Numbered from the stretch's first letter, positions 37,487 to 47,531 are shown. The stretch is 64,000 nt of DNA from Methylocystaceae bacterium (GCA_013373205.1 JABXIG010000003.1:310001-374000), one strand, 5' to 3'. Program-made: numbers and translations. Notes: generated by a model from the letters alone, not told the origin.

Positions 37487-40081
37487 ATGAACGTTGTTGT
37501 CGTCGAATCGCCCGCAAAAGCCAAAACAATCAATAAATATCTAGGCAAGGACTATGTGGTCCTGGCCTCTTATGGTCATATTCGCGATCTTCCGGCAAAA
37601 GATGGGTCGGTGCGCCCCGATGATGATTTTTCCATGGATTGGGAAATGGATGCGCGTTCGAAAAAGCAGTTCAAAGAAATTACCGACGCCATGAAGGGCG
37701 CGGACAAACTGTTCCTCGCAACTGACCCGGATCGTGAAGGGGAAGCCATTTCATGGCACGTTCAGGAAGTTCTGGAAAAACGCCGCCTTCTTAAAGGGGT
37801 AGACGTTAAACGTATCGTTTTCCATGAAATCACCAAGCAAGCTGTTTTGGATGCGGTTGCTTCGCCTCGTGAAATTAATCAGGAATTAGTCGAAGCCTAT
37901 CTTGCACGACGCGCGCTGGATTACCTTGTTGGCTTTAATCTGTCACCTGTTCTGTGGCGCAAATTGCCTGGCTCACGTTCTGCGGGTCGCGTTCAATCTG
38001 TTGCGCTGCGCCTGATTTGTGAACGCGAAGCCGAGATTGAAGCCTTTAAACCAATTGAATATTGGTCGGTGGACGCAAAATTTACTACCCCGAAACGCAA
38101 GACATTGGCAGCGCATCTGACCCATTTAAATGGGGAAAAACTGGGCAAGCATGACATCGGCAATGAAGATGCTGCGAACAAGGCTGTTGCGAATGTGGAA
38201 GCTGGCAAGTTCACCGTTGGTGATGTGGAGCGGAAAAAATCCAAACGTAACCCGGCCCCGCCATTTACGACATCGACCTTGCAACAAGAAGCCTCGCGTA
38301 AATTGGGTTTTGGTGCAAAGCGCACCATGCAGGTGGCGCAAAAACTTTATGAAGGGATCAACCTTGGTGGGGAAACCGTCGGTCTGATCACTTATATGCG
38401 TACCGATGCGGTGAACCTGTCGAATGAAGCCATCTTTGGCGCTCGTGACCTGATTGGCAAGCAATATGGTGAACGTTATGTGCCTAAAGCCCCACGCACA
38501 TACAAAACCAAAGCCAAAAATGCGCAAGAAGCTCACGAAGCCATCCGTCCAACGGCTGTAACACGCCGTCCGGAAGAAATGGCAAAGTATCTTGATGGGG
38601 ATCAGCTTAAACTCTATAGCCTGATTTGGAAACGGACCGTTGCCTGTCAGATGGCCAGTGCGGAACTGGACCAAGTTGCTGTTGTGATCCAAAGTGAAGA
38701 TAAGAAAACATGGCTGCGTGCCAGTGGTTCCGTCGTCACATTTGATGGCTTCCTGACGCTTTATCAGGAAGGTAATGACGATGTGGAAGATGAAAATGGC
38801 GATAAGATTTTACCCGATGTGCAAACCGGGGATGTGTTGAACCTTGGTCCGGTAAAAGCAGATCAGCACTTTACCCAACCCCCTCCACGCTATTCAGAAG
38901 CTTCACTGGTTAAAAAGATGGAAGAGCTTGGCATCGGCCGTCCGTCTACTTACGCCAGCATCATCTCTGTTTTGCAGGATCGTGATTATGTGAAGCTTGA
39001 AAAGAAACGCTTTATCCCGGAAGACCGGGGCCGTTTGGTCACCGCCTTCCTGAATAACTTTTTCAAGCGCTATGTTGAATATGATTTCACTGCCAACCTT
39101 GAAGACCAATTGGATGAAGTCTCCAATGGCGATCAGGACTGGCAAAAAGTATTGCGTGATTTCTGGGTTGCCTTTAGCGGGGCGATTGACGAAACAAAAG
39201 AATTGCGCGTGCGCGACGTTTTGGATGCACTCAACGAAGAATTGGCCGATCACTTCTTCCACGAACATGAAGATGGCAAAGATCCGCGTTCATGTCCGAC
39301 CTGTGATGATGGTCGTTTAAGTCTAAAACTGGGCAAATTTGGTGCCTTTATCGGCTGTTCCAACTACCCTGACTGTCGCTATACCCGTCCGTTGATTAAA
39401 ACAGACGAGGGCGATGAAAATCTTCCTGATTTGGAAAGTGGCCCTAAAGAACTGGGGCTTGATCCGGAAACGGGTGAGATGGTGACCTTGCGACGTGGCC
39501 CTTATGGTCTTTATGTGCAGATTGGTGATATTGATCCGGAAGATAAAAAGAAAAAACCAAAACGTGCGTCGCTGACATCGGATATGAATGCAGCCGAAAT
39601 GGATTTGGAAGCTGCACTTAAGCTTTTATCCTTGCCGCGTAATGTCGGTATTTTCCCGGAAACAGGTGAAATCATTAAAGCCGGTATTGGTCGTTTCGGT
39701 CCGTACGTAAGCGTCGGTAAAACTTTTGTCTCTATCAAGGAAGACAGCCCCTATACCATCGGGGAAAACCGTGCCATTGATTTGATCCATGAGAAAATGG
39801 AAAAAACGCAGATGGTTGTTCTGGGGCAGCACCCGGAAGAGAAGAAAGACATCATCATGCAAAATGGCCGTTGGGGGCCGTTTGTGAAAGTCGGTCGTAT
39901 CAACGCGCGTTTGCCAAAGGATATGGACCGCGAAGATATGACGTTGGAAATTGCAATTGAGATGCTGAACAAGAAAGGTGCGGGTAAAAAGAAAAAAGCC
40001 CCTGCCAAGAAAAAGACAGCAGCGAAGAAAGCACCTGCTAAAAAGAAAGCGTCTGCAAAGAAAAAAGCCGACAGCCAATAA
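37487..40081 (+). CDS. topA: DNA topoisomerase I
   Basis: This 864-residue type IA enzyme relaxes negative supercoils. It has the Toprim start VVVESPAKAKTINKYLG, the acidic DPDREGEAISWH near 82, and catalytic Tyr in GLITYMRTDAVNLS near residue 307. One zinc-ribbon (CPTCDDGRLSLKLGKFGAF... C..C) follows near 605, then repeated C-terminal domains and a Lys/Ala-rich tail of about 40 residues. Such basic tails are typical in alphaproteobacteria and assist DNA binding. Confidence 0.97.
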   Translation: MNVVVVESPAKAKTINKYLGKDYVVLASYGHIRDLPAKDGSVRPDDDFSMDWEMDARSKKQFKEITDAMKGADKLFLATDPDREGEAISWHVQEVLEKRRLLKGVDVKRIVFHEITKQAVLDAVASPREINQELVEAYLARRALDYLVGFNLSPVLWRKLPGSRSAGRVQSVALRLICEREAEIEAFKPIEYWSVDAKFTTPKRKTLAAHLTHLNGEKLGKHDIGNEDAANKAVANVEAGKFTVGDVERKKSKRNPAPPFTTSTLQQEASRKLGFGAKRTMQVAQKLYEGINLGGETVGLITYMRTDAVNLSNEAIFGARDLIGKQYGERYVPKAPRTYKTKAKNAQEAHEAIRPTAVTRRPEEMAKYLDGDQLKLYSLIWKRTVACQMASAELDQVAVVIQSEDKKTWLRASGSVVTFDGFLTLYQEGNDDVEDENGDKILPDVQTGDVLNLGPVKADQHFTQPPPRYSEASLVKKMEELGIGRPSTYASIISVLQDRDYVKLEKKRFIPEDRGRLVTAFLNNFFKRYVEYDFTANLEDQLDEVSNGDQDWQKVLRDFWVAFSGAIDETKELRVRDVLDALNEELADHFFHEHEDGKDPRSCPTCDDGRLSLKLGKFGAFIGCSNYPDCRYTRPLIKTDEGDENLPDLESGPKELGLDPETGEMVTLRRGPYGLYVQIGDIDPEDKKKKPKRASLTSDMNAAEMDLEAALKLLSLPRNVGIFPETGEIIKAGIGRFGPYVSVGKTFVSIKEDSPYTIGENRAIDLIHEKMEKTQMVVLGQHPEEKKDIIMQNGRWGPFVKVGRINARLPKDMDREDMTLEIAIEMLNKKGAGKKKKAPAKKKTAAKKAPAKKKASAKKKADSQ

Positions 40082-40173
40082 ATACTCATTTATTTGTGTG
40101 AAAATGAAGAATCTCAATTAAAAATAAAGTCTTTTGTGATATTCTCCTTATTGGCTAATTCTAGGAGGGGATC

Positions 40174-42507
40174 ATGTCTATCTTTCGTAATATCAGGCTG
40201 GCATATAAGATCAGCTTCGGGGTGGTTTTGGTTGCTTTGGCCTCCATCCTGATTATCGTCTTTTCGATGTCGCGGTCCTTCGAACAAGTGATTGAGCAGT
40301 CTGAAAACCGGGAACTTAAAAATCATTATATTTCTATTTTGGGGGCGATTCAGGCTGAAGCTTATCGGGCGGAAAGTCTTGCGCAACTGGTTGCACATAT
40401 CCCGGATGCCAATGAAAAATTCGCCATGCAAGATCGAGATGGCCTGTTTGGAATGTTTTTGCCAGCTTTTAAGGAGCTAAAAGCAAACTACGCAGTGCGA
40501 CAGTTCCAATATCACCTGCCGCCTGCAACGTCCTTTGCCCGCATTCACAAACCGGAGAAGTTTGGCGACGACCTTTCTGGTTTTCGCAATACTGTGATCG
40601 AAACCAATGCGGAAAAAAAAGCCATTGTAGGTCTTGAAAAAGGTGTCGCAGGTTTGGGGGTACGCGGCGTTGTGCCCGTCTATAATAATGAAAATCATGT
40701 GGGTTCTGTTGAATTTGGCATGTCCTTTGGTCAACCCTTTTTTGATCGCTACAAAGAAAATTTTGCCATTGATTTGGCCCTTCACATCAAAACAGATAAA
40801 GGGTTTATCCCCTTCGCCAGCACCTTGGATGGCAAGCCTATGTTAAAAGGCGTGGATTTACAGTCTGTGTTGGATGGCAAGGCGATTATCAAACAGATTG
40901 ATTCCAATGACCAGCACCATACCGTCATGTACGATGTGGTGCGTGATTATTCAAATAAAGCCATCGGTGTTTTGGAAATTGCCATGGATACCACTAGGTA
41001 TCATCATATGTTGATCGATGCTGAGAAAAATGCGCTGATCTTTGGGGCAATTGCTTTGGCATTATCTGTGATTTTGTCAGTCTTTTTATCAAAATCCATT
41101 TCAAACCCGATTTTGCTCATGAGCCGGGCTTTGAACGGTTTGGCTCAAAAACAGTTTGAGGTCGATATTCCAAGCGCGGACCGCGCCGATGAGGTCGGGG
41201 TCATGGCAAAGGCTGTACACGATTTACGCGCAAGTGCCATCGAAATGGACCGTTTTGAAAAAGAACGTGAAAGCCATGTGAAAAAGTTGGAAAGTTGGGA
41301 AGAAGACGTCAAAAAACAATCCAAGGCCCAATTGCATGGGGTGGTAGAAGCCGCTATTCAGGGTAATGAAGCCATTGTTGTGATGGCAGCAATGCGCAAT
41401 GACATCGCAAATGTTAATCAAGCAAGTGAGACTATGGCTTCTGCAGTGGAAGAATTGGTCGCATCCGTTAATGAGATTGCACAAAATGGGGAAGCCATTG
41501 CCATTGATGCCCGTTCTGCTGAAGAAGCCTCTGGTGATGGTATGGCACAGGCAGAAAACGCAACACAGGCGATGAGAGATATTTTTGATGCCGTTAATCT
41601 GGCGGTTGAAAAAACAACCATGCTGGCAAAATCGTCTGAACAGATCGGTGACATTGTCAGCCAGATTGAGGCAATTGCAGAACAGACAAACCTACTGGCA
41701 TTGAACGCGACCATTGAGGCTGCGCGAGCTGGTGAAGCCGGTAAAGGCTTTGCTGTCGTTGCCAGTGAGGTGAAAAACCTTGCGAATCAAACATCGAAAG
41801 CGACCGAAGATATTAATGCTCGGATTTCAACTCTCTTGAGCGAAATGGATGAAATTACCACGTCAATGAGTACCGGTAACGAAGCGGTTCATAAAGGTCA
41901 GGACGTTATTTCTGAACTTTACAGTCGTTTGGGACAAATGAATACACAGGTCAACAGTGTGACGGGAAAAGTTGAAGAAATTGCCGGAATCCTGTCTCAA
42001 CAAACGGCCGCAGCCAATGAAGTGGCCGACGGCACCAGCAATATTGCCCATCTTGCCAAGCAGAATAATATCGAGATTGATAAAGTTCTGACGGCGATTG
42101 ATAACAGTAATAAGGAACTGGATACCCGGGTTGAAGAATTCGCTGCCAATGGTGATGCCTACAGTATCGTTCATGTTGCGAAAAATGATCATATGAGCTT
42201 TAAACGCCGTGTTGTGAATACGGTTATGGGGCGGCGCGATCACAAGTCAGAGGACATGCCGGATCATCACGCTTGTCGTTTGGGGCGTTGGTATGATGGG
42301 GTCAGTGATGAACGCCTTTTGAATCACCCCGCCTTTTTGAAACTGGTGGAACCGCATAAACGGGTTCATGACCATGGAGTGGCTGCTTTGCGTGCCCATG
42401 AAGACAATGACTTTGATCGGGCTATTGAAGAGTTGAACCAGCTTGATAAATATTCAAAACAGGTTTTGGATATTCTGGATGAACTTTGTGAAGCTGTAGC
42501 ATCTTAA
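40174..42507 (+). CDS. Transmembrane chemoreceptor with double Cache-like sensor and CZB domain
   Basis: This 777-residue MCP has membrane helices at about 11-33 and 285-308, enclosing a periplasmic double-sensor domain with FHLPP-type features (QYHLPPATSFARIHKPEKFG). HAMP, a signalling domain with [19 protein letters not shown] near 505, and a C-terminal CZB domain follow. The CZB zinc motif DHHACRLGRWYDG (near 690) with later H residues (HKRVHDHG) is intact; CZB domains respond to zinc or hypochlorous acid. An excellent AGGAGG precedes the ATG. Confidence 0.9.
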   Translation: MSIFRNIRLAYKISFGVVLVALASILIIVFSMSRSFEQVIEQSENRELKNHYISILGAIQAEAYRAESLAQLVAHIPDANEKFAMQDRDGLFGMFLPAFKELKANYAVRQFQYHLPPATSFARIHKPEKFGDDLSGFRNTVIETNAEKKAIVGLEKGVAGLGVRGVVPVYNNENHVGSVEFGMSFGQPFFDRYKENFAIDLALHIKTDKGFIPFASTLDGKPMLKGVDLQSVLDGKAIIKQIDSNDQHHTVMYDVVRDYSNKAIGVLEIAMDTTRYHHMLIDAEKNALIFGAIALALSVILSVFLSKSISNPILLMSRALNGLAQKQFEVDIPSADRADEVGVMAKAVHDLRASAIEMDRFEKERESHVKKLESWEEDVKKQSKAQLHGVVEAAIQGNEAIVVMAAMRNDIANVNQASETMASAVEELVASVNEIAQNGEAIAIDARSAEEASGDGMAQAENATQAMRDIFDAVNLAVEKTTMLAKSSEQIGDIVSQIEAIAEQTNLLALNATIEAARAGEAGKGFAVVASEVKNLANQTSKATEDINARISTLLSEMDEITTSMSTGNEAVHKGQDVISELYSRLGQMNTQVNSVTGKVEEIAGILSQQTAAANEVADGTSNIAHLAKQNNIEIDKVLTAIDNSNKELDTRVEEFAANGDAYSIVHVAKNDHMSFKRRVVNTVMGRRDHKSEDMPDHHACRLGRWYDGVSDERLLNHPAFLKLVEPHKRVHDHGVAALRAHEDNDFDRAIEELNQLDKYSKQVLDILDELCEAVAS

Positions 42508-42514
42508 AAACAAG

Positions 42515-42578
42515 GGTAGCCTTTGGTCTGTCCAACCTATACAAGTGTTATAGAATTGGATGAATAACAAAGGCTACC
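42515..42578 (+). promoter_or_regulatory. Strong leader hairpin sequestering the rnr ribosome-binding site
   Basis: Three stacked helices: GGTAGCCTTTG (42515-42525) with CAAAGGCTACC (42568-42578), TCCAA (42531-42535) with TTGGA (42556-42560), and CTATA (42537-42541) with TATAG (42549-42553). All are exact, with a 7-base apical loop. The outer helix contains AAAGG (42569-42573), the only Shine-Dalgarno candidate for the TTG start at 42582. No U-tract follows. This suggests control of rnr translation or message decay, for example RNase III cleavage or a temperature-sensitive fold. The role is inferred. Confidence 0.6.
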
Positions 42579-42581
42579 ACT

Positions 42582-44837
42582 TTGACCGATACCCCCAGAA
42601 AGCCCGTTCCTTTCCCGACGAAAGAACAAATACTCGATTTTATAAATGACTCGCCTTCAACCGTGGGCAAGCGTGAGATTGCGCGTGCCTTTGGTCTGCG
42701 CGGACCAGCGAAGATTGAACTGAAAAAAGTTTTAAAAGAACTGGAACGTGACGGGAAAATCGGACGCGGGCGTCAACGTCGTTTTGCCACGCCCGGGTCA
42801 ATGCCTGATGTGGCGGTACTGGAAATCACAGGCATTGATGAAGATGGGGAATTACTGGCAAAGCCTTTAAGCTGGCAAGGCGATGATCGGCCCCCCAAAA
42901 TCTATGTGGCCCAATCGGGCGGGCGTGCGGCTTATGGTATTCGAGACCGGGTTCTGTGCCGGATGCGCAAACTCTCGCCTAAGGAATATGAAGCACAGGT
43001 CATCCGTCAAATTTCTGAAGCGCCATCTCGGATTTTGGGGATTTATCAAACCAATGGGCAGGAAGGTCGCCTGATCCCGACCGATCGACGTGCCAAAAGC
43101 GAATTTATCATTGCCTTAGAAAATGCAGGAGAAGCCGAAGATGGCGAACTGGTTTTGTGTGAACCCTTGCCGGGGCGGGTTTACGGCTTAAAGCCGGCGC
43201 GCGTGGTGGAGCGTTTGGGCGATAGCAATCAGCCAAAGGCGGTTTCACTTGTCTGTATCAATGCCCATGATATCCCCACGGATTTTACCCCCGAAGCCGT
43301 TGAACAGGCCGAAAAAGCCGAAGCTGTGCCTTTGGGCAAGCGGGTGGACTTGCGCCAAATTCCGCTGGTGACCATTGATGGGGCGGATGCGCGCGATTAT
43401 GACGATGCCGTGTTTGCAGAAGCTGATGAGGACCCGAACAACAAAGGGGGCTGGCATATTATCGTGGCCATTGCCGATGTTGCTCATTATGTGCGCCCCA
43501 TGGATGATCTGGATCGATGCGCGTTTGAGCGGGGCAATTCGGTCTATTTCCCGGATCGGGTGGTGCCTATGTTGCCGGAAGCCTTGTCAAACGGGTGGTG
43601 TTCGCTGGTCCCCTATGAAGATCGTGGCTGTTTGGCGGCCCATATGTGGATTGATGCCGATGGGCGTTTGCTGCGCCACAAGTTCATTCGGGGCCTGATG
43701 CGATCTCATGCGCGTTTGACCTACGAACAAGCTCAAGCAGCGCGTGATGGTCAAACGGATGAAACGACACAAGCCTTGATGGAAAAAGTCATAAATCCGC
43801 TTTATGGCGCTTATGAAAGCTTTTTGAAATATCGCAAGGCCCGCAATGTTCTGGAATTGGATGTGCCGGAACGTAAAATGTCTTTTAGCGAAGATGGTAA
43901 GGTTGCTTCTATCGACAAACGCCAACGGCTGGATAGTCACAAGCTGATTGAAGAATTCATGATTACGGCCAATGTGGCAGCCGCGGAAGCGTTGGAGGCA
44001 AAACGTCAGCCTTGTATGTATCGTATTCATGATGCGCCGGGGCTTGAAAAAATGGAAGCCTTGCGTCAGTTCTTGGGTTCTTTGGATATCAAGCTTGCCA
44101 AGGGGCAGCAGCCAAGTCCGAAAATTTTTAACCGGATTTTATCACAAGCCGCAGAAAGCGATCAGAGCCATATGATTAACACGATCGTGTTGAGATCACA
44201 GGCTCAGGCCGAATATAACCCGGAAAATATCGGTCACTTTGGTTTGGCGCTGCATCGGTATGCGCATTTTACCTCCCCCATTCGTCGCTATAGCGATTTG
44301 TTGGTTCACCGCGCCTTGATTAAAGGCTATGGGCTAGGGGAAGGTGGTTTGCAGGAAGATGCCAAAGATTTCGGCGATATTGGGGAACATCTGTCCAAGA
44401 CGGAACGACGTGCCGCAGCCGCAGAACGTGATGCAATGGATCGTTACACCACCTTGTTTATGGCAGACCGAGTGGGGGCCAGCTTTGGGGCGCGCATTAA
44501 TGGGGTGACGCGTTTTGGCCTGTTTATCACGCTGGATGAAACAGGCGCTGACGGGTTGGTGCCCATCCGCAGCTTGCCAACCGATTATTATGATCATGAT
44601 GAACAGTTGCATCAGTTGCGGGGCAAACGGAACGGATTGACCTTCCGTCTGGGCGAACGCGTAGAAGTCAAACTGATGGAAGCCGATGTGATCACGGGCG
44701 GCATGGTGTTTAATTTGGTTTTAAAACCCGAAGACGTCGCGAAAGCGGCAAAAGCAGGGGATGGGCGCAGAAAAATCAAGCAAGGCCATCGTAAGGGCTT
44801 TAAAAAGGCTCCTAAAAGTCGTCGACGTCAGCGTTGA
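42582..44837 (+). CDS. rnr: Ribonuclease R, TTG start
   Basis: This 751-residue 3'-5' exoribonuclease degrades structured RNA. It has an N-terminal winged-helix region, OB/cold-shock domains, the RNB domain with catalytic Asp cluster DGADARDYDDAVF near residue 268, and a C-terminal S1 domain (GARINGVTRFGLFITLDE) ending in a basic Lys/Arg tail. No in-frame ATG occurs before residue 69, so the TTG at 42582 is the start. Its Shine-Dalgarno sequence lies in a strong hairpin. Confidence 0.95.
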   Translation: MTDTPRKPVPFPTKEQILDFINDSPSTVGKREIARAFGLRGPAKIELKKVLKELERDGKIGRGRQRRFATPGSMPDVAVLEITGIDEDGELLAKPLSWQGDDRPPKIYVAQSGGRAAYGIRDRVLCRMRKLSPKEYEAQVIRQISEAPSRILGIYQTNGQEGRLIPTDRRAKSEFIIALENAGEAEDGELVLCEPLPGRVYGLKPARVVERLGDSNQPKAVSLVCINAHDIPTDFTPEAVEQAEKAEAVPLGKRVDLRQIPLVTIDGADARDYDDAVFAEADEDPNNKGGWHIIVAIADVAHYVRPMDDLDRCAFERGNSVYFPDRVVPMLPEALSNGWCSLVPYEDRGCLAAHMWIDADGRLLRHKFIRGLMRSHARLTYEQAQAARDGQTDETTQALMEKVINPLYGAYESFLKYRKARNVLELDVPERKMSFSEDGKVASIDKRQRLDSHKLIEEFMITANVAAAEALEAKRQPCMYRIHDAPGLEKMEALRQFLGSLDIKLAKGQQPSPKIFNRILSQAAESDQSHMINTIVLRSQAQAEYNPENIGHFGLALHRYAHFTSPIRRYSDLLVHRALIKGYGLGEGGLQEDAKDFGDIGEHLSKTERRAAAAERDAMDRYTTLFMADRVGASFGARINGVTRFGLFITLDETGADGLVPIRSLPTDYYDHDEQLHQLRGKRNGLTFRLGERVEVKLMEADVITGGMVFNLVLKPEDVAKAAKAGDGRRKIKQGHRKGFKKAPKSRRRQR

Positions 44838-44848
44838 GGTGCTTTTAA

Positions 44849-46462
44849 GTGACATCTGGTGATTTATTTGCCATGATGCATTTTATGAAAAAGACGAAAC
44901 GCAAGTTATCATATTCAATCATGGCGGTTTTGATGCTGGGGGCCTGTAATGGTGCCCACACAACATCCTATCAGGACCGCCTTGACCAAGTCAGCAACGA
45001 CATGCGTGTAAAATTGCCGCGTGATGAAATTTCGTCTGTGTTGGCTTCTGGATTTTATAGTATTTCAGAACGGGCACTGACACAAGTCGATGTTCGCGCC
45101 CTTGGTTTGGAAGGCATGCGCGGGCTTGCAACGATTGATCCTGAAATTGGCGTGAGAGAAAATAACGGGACGGTCGAAATTCGCTATGGCGATGAATTTG
45201 TCACCGCATTGATTGAACCCATGGCCCATGACAGTGAAAGCTGGTCCGATGTGGTTTATGAAGCTTTACAGGCCTTGTGGCCCTATTCAACCGACTTGGC
45301 AGCAACGCAAGCTGAACGGATATATGAAGCCGTCTTTGATGCCGCCCTTGCCAATCTGGATATATTCTCGCGCTATGCTGGCAAGAAAGAAGCCGAAGGA
45401 CATCGTGATAAACGCGAAGGCCATGGTGGGATTGATGTCACCTTAAAAAAGATTGATGAACGGTTTTTCATTGATCGGGTCGGACCGGGTAGTCCTGCTT
45501 TTGATAGCGGTTTAAGAAAAGGCGATATGCTGATTTCGGTGGACGGTGAAGCGGTGATCGGGAAAAACCTGAATGATGTTTACGCACAGATACGCGGCAA
45601 GATACAGACCGAACTTGTGCTGGAAATTGAACGTCCGCAAACCAATATTGCACAAAAATTGTTCCTCTGGCGTGAATTGGTGATCCCGCAAACTGTCTGG
45701 TCGACCTATGATGATGGTGTGCTGGATGTGCGTATCACAAGCTTTAACGAACGCACGGTGGCAAGTCTGTCACAGGATATTCAGGATATCGCCCTGATGC
45801 ATGGTAAAAGATTTCAGGGCATTGTGCTGGATTTACGCGGTAATCCGGGTGGTTTGCTGAAAAAAGCTGTGCAAGTAGCAGATTTGTTTTTAGCCGGTGG
45901 GCGTATCATTTCTACAAAAGGGCGCCATCCGGACAGTTTTGAAGTTTATGAAGCTGATCCGGTAGATGTGGCTCAAGGTCGCCCTTTGGTCATTGTTATG
46001 GACGGTAAAAGCGCATCTGCTTCAGAAATCGTGGCAGCTGCGTTACAGGACCGTGGGCGCGCAGTGGTGGTTGGAAGCTCATCTTATGGAAAAGGCACTG
46101 TGCAGTCTGTTCAGCGGCTTCCTAATGACGGGGAAATCACGGTCACGTGGTCACGCCTGATTGCACCCAGTGGATATGCTTTCCATGGGCTAGGGGTGCG
46201 CCCATCTGTTTGTACCAGCGGTGTCAACTTAAAAGGCGACCAAGGGGCCCCGCTATGGGAAAATGATGGGCGCGATCTGATGAAAAACTGGCGCACGGTC
46301 GCGATTGAGGATCGAAATGGACGTAAACAACTGCGCCTGACCTGCCCGCCGGACCGTAAACGAAAAAGAATCGATATCGTGGTTGCCCGTAACATCTTGT
46401 TGGATAGAAGCCTTTATAAAAGATTCATGGGCTTTACAACGATCGCAACTGTGGCGCAATAA
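44849..46462 (+). CDS. S41-family C-terminal processing protease, lipoprotein
   Basis: This 537-residue (GTG start) exported protease has a signal sequence ending in lipobox LMLGAC. A PDZ domain lies near 195-260 (FFIDRVGPGSPAFDSGLRKGD), then the S41 domain with LDLRGNPGGLL near 330, the Ser nucleophile in GKSASASEIVAAAL near 390 and the general-base Lys in SYGKGTVQSVQ near 413. GTG at 44849 has GAGGTG eight bases upstream; an ATG at 44885 would give a tighter signal but lacks a ribosome-binding site. Substrate unknown. Confidence 0.87.
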   Translation: MTSGDLFAMMHFMKKTKRKLSYSIMAVLMLGACNGAHTTSYQDRLDQVSNDMRVKLPRDEISSVLASGFYSISERALTQVDVRALGLEGMRGLATIDPEIGVRENNGTVEIRYGDEFVTALIEPMAHDSESWSDVVYEALQALWPYSTDLAATQAERIYEAVFDAALANLDIFSRYAGKKEAEGHRDKREGHGGIDVTLKKIDERFFIDRVGPGSPAFDSGLRKGDMLISVDGEAVIGKNLNDVYAQIRGKIQTELVLEIERPQTNIAQKLFLWRELVIPQTVWSTYDDGVLDVRITSFNERTVASLSQDIQDIALMHGKRFQGIVLDLRGNPGGLLKKAVQVADLFLAGGRIISTKGRHPDSFEVYEADPVDVAQGRPLVIVMDGKSASASEIVAAALQDRGRAVVVGSSSYGKGTVQSVQRLPNDGEITVTWSRLIAPSGYAFHGLGVRPSVCTSGVNLKGDQGAPLWENDGRDLMKNWRTVAIEDRNGRKQLRLTCPPDRKRKRIDIVVARNILLDRSLYKRFMGFTTIATVAQ

Positions 46463-46503
46463 CTGGAATTTTTAAAGATTGTCATAAAAACGTAGAAAGC
46501 GGG

Positions 46504-46531
46504 TTGACATAGATGAATTTGCCTGTATTGT
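46504..46531 (+). promoter_or_regulatory. Sigma70-type promoter of rpmG
   Basis: -35 TTGACA (46504-46509) and -10 TATTGT (46526-46531) are separated by 16 bp, about 44 bp before the rpmG start. Both fit the housekeeping consensus well. Confidence 0.65.
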
Positions 46532-46574
46532 CCGGCCCTCGAAGCGCAATATTTTTGCAACAGGATTTAATAAG

Positions 46575-46742
46575 ATGGCTAAGCCAACCACCATTCAGGT
46601 CAGACTGGTAAGCACCGCTGACACGGGTTATTTTTACGTAACGAAGAAAAACCCGCGCAACATCACCGAGAAGCTGGAATTCCGCAAATACGACCCGGTG
46701 GTACGCAAGCACGTGCTGTTTAAAGAAGCGAAGATTAAATAA
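46575..46742 (+). CDS. rpmG: 50S ribosomal protein L33
   Basis: This 55-residue basic protein begins [18 protein letters not shown] and includes [10 protein letters not shown] and [21 protein letters not shown], the L33 signature. It lacks the CxxC zinc pairs, so it is the Cys-free form. The gene is monocistronic, with its own promoter and terminator. Confidence 0.97.
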   Translation: MAKPTTIQVRLVSTADTGYFYVTKKNPRNITEKLEFRKYDPVVRKHVLFKEAKIK

Positions 46743-46775
46743 TCTACGCCTCACCAGACGTATACCTTATTGAAA

Positions 46776-46805
46776 AAGGCTTTCGTGATGACGAAAGCCT
46801 TTTTT
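46776..46805. terminator. Bidirectional intrinsic terminator between rpmG and divK
   Basis: AAGGCTTTCG (46776-46785) pairs exactly with CGAAAGCCTT (46792-46801) with a 6-base loop; T-runs follow on both strands (six on plus, five on minus). It serves the convergent rpmG and divK genes. Confidence 0.92.
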
Positions 46806-46834
46806 ATTGTCTGTCGAACGTTGTGAAAAGGAAC

Positions 46835-47203
46835 TCAGTCGCCGAGGAAGTTTTTTACCGTTTCGATAAAGATCGGTACCGAGATGGGTTTCGAGATATA
46901 CCCGTCACATCCACCTTCCAGAATTTTTTCCTCATCACCTTTCATGGCAAAGGCCGTGACGGCGATGACGGGGATATGGGCCAAGCTCTCTTCGGCCTTG
47001 AGAATTTTTGTCACCTCAATACCTGAGATTTCCGGTAGCTGGATATCCATGATAACCAGATCGGGGTGATGTGTGCTCGCTAAATCTTTGGCGTCGTGGC
47101 CATTGCTTGTCTGTATTGTGTTGTAGCCATGGGCTTGCAAGAGATCGTTGAACAATTTCATGTTCATCTCATTATCTTCGACGATGAGAACTGTTTTTGT
47201 CAT
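46835..47203 (-). CDS. divK: Single-domain response regulator DivK
   Basis: This 122-residue receiver has acidic pocket EDNE near residue 10, phospho-acceptor Asp in [14 protein letters not shown] near 53 and Lys in YISKPISV near 105. Extended identity to DivK is seen in [19 protein letters not shown] and [21 protein letters not shown]. DivK controls cell-cycle and polarity kinases in alphaproteobacteria. A TTGACA lies upstream on the minus strand (47298-47293), but no good -10 pairs with it. Confidence 0.93.
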   Translation of the reverse strand: MTKTVLIVEDNEMNMKLFNDLLQAHGYNTIQTSNGHDAKDLASTHHPDLVIMDIQLPEISGIEVTKILKAEESLAHIPVIAVTAFAMKGDEEKILEGGCDGYISKPISVPIFIETVKNFLGD

Positions 47204-47364
47204 GTGTCAGCTCAATATTTTACCCAAGAGTAGGTATGTTTGTGTTTTATATTTAAGTTATTGGATTGTAGCATGATAATGCAACTCTGCTCTGTCAATC
47301 TAAAGTGTGAAATGCAATAACATTAGGTTAACCGAATGCCTCTATTGGTTAGCTGAGGCTTTTT

Positions 47365-47482
47365 AAAAAAAAGGACTGCCGATGGGCAGCCCTTGAAAGT
47401 TTACTCTTGAGGGATAACGAATGGACCGGTGAAGATAATAGCCGCGTTAACACCACACATGTGGTGCACCAGTCCCGGCTAT
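47365..47482 (-). ncRNA. Small RNA, tandem copy 1 (distal)
   Basis: Predicted transcript of about 118 nt. From the 5' end: AUAGCCG (47482-47476), GGACUGGUG (47475-47467), a 6-bp hairpin CACCAC-AUGU-GUGGUG (47466-47451), UUAACG, CGGCUAU (47444-47438), six bases, then CACCGGUCC (47431-47423). AUAGCCG can pair with CGGCUAU and GGACUGGUG with CACCGGUCC; the order interleaves, giving a pseudoknot or alternative folds. A segment identical in copy 2 (47422-47398, including UUAUCCCUCAAGAGUAAAC) follows, then terminator AAGGGCUGCC-GGCAGUCCUU with eight U. The -10 is CATATT at 47494-47489, and a CRP-type site lies 41.5 bp upstream. No conserved ORF. RNA expression is predicted, not shown. Confidence 0.7.
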
Positions 47483-47515
47483 GTATGTAATATGCCGTAT
47501 CCTTCGTTGTGGCGA

Positions 47516-47531
47516 TGTGATGGCTATCACA
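47516..47531. promoter_or_regulatory. CRP-type site upstream of small RNA copy 1
   Basis: TGTGATGGCTATCACA fits TGTGA-N6-TCACA exactly. Its centre (47523.5) lies 41.5 bp from the predicted RNA 5' end at 47482, the class II activator position. Confidence 0.75.
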
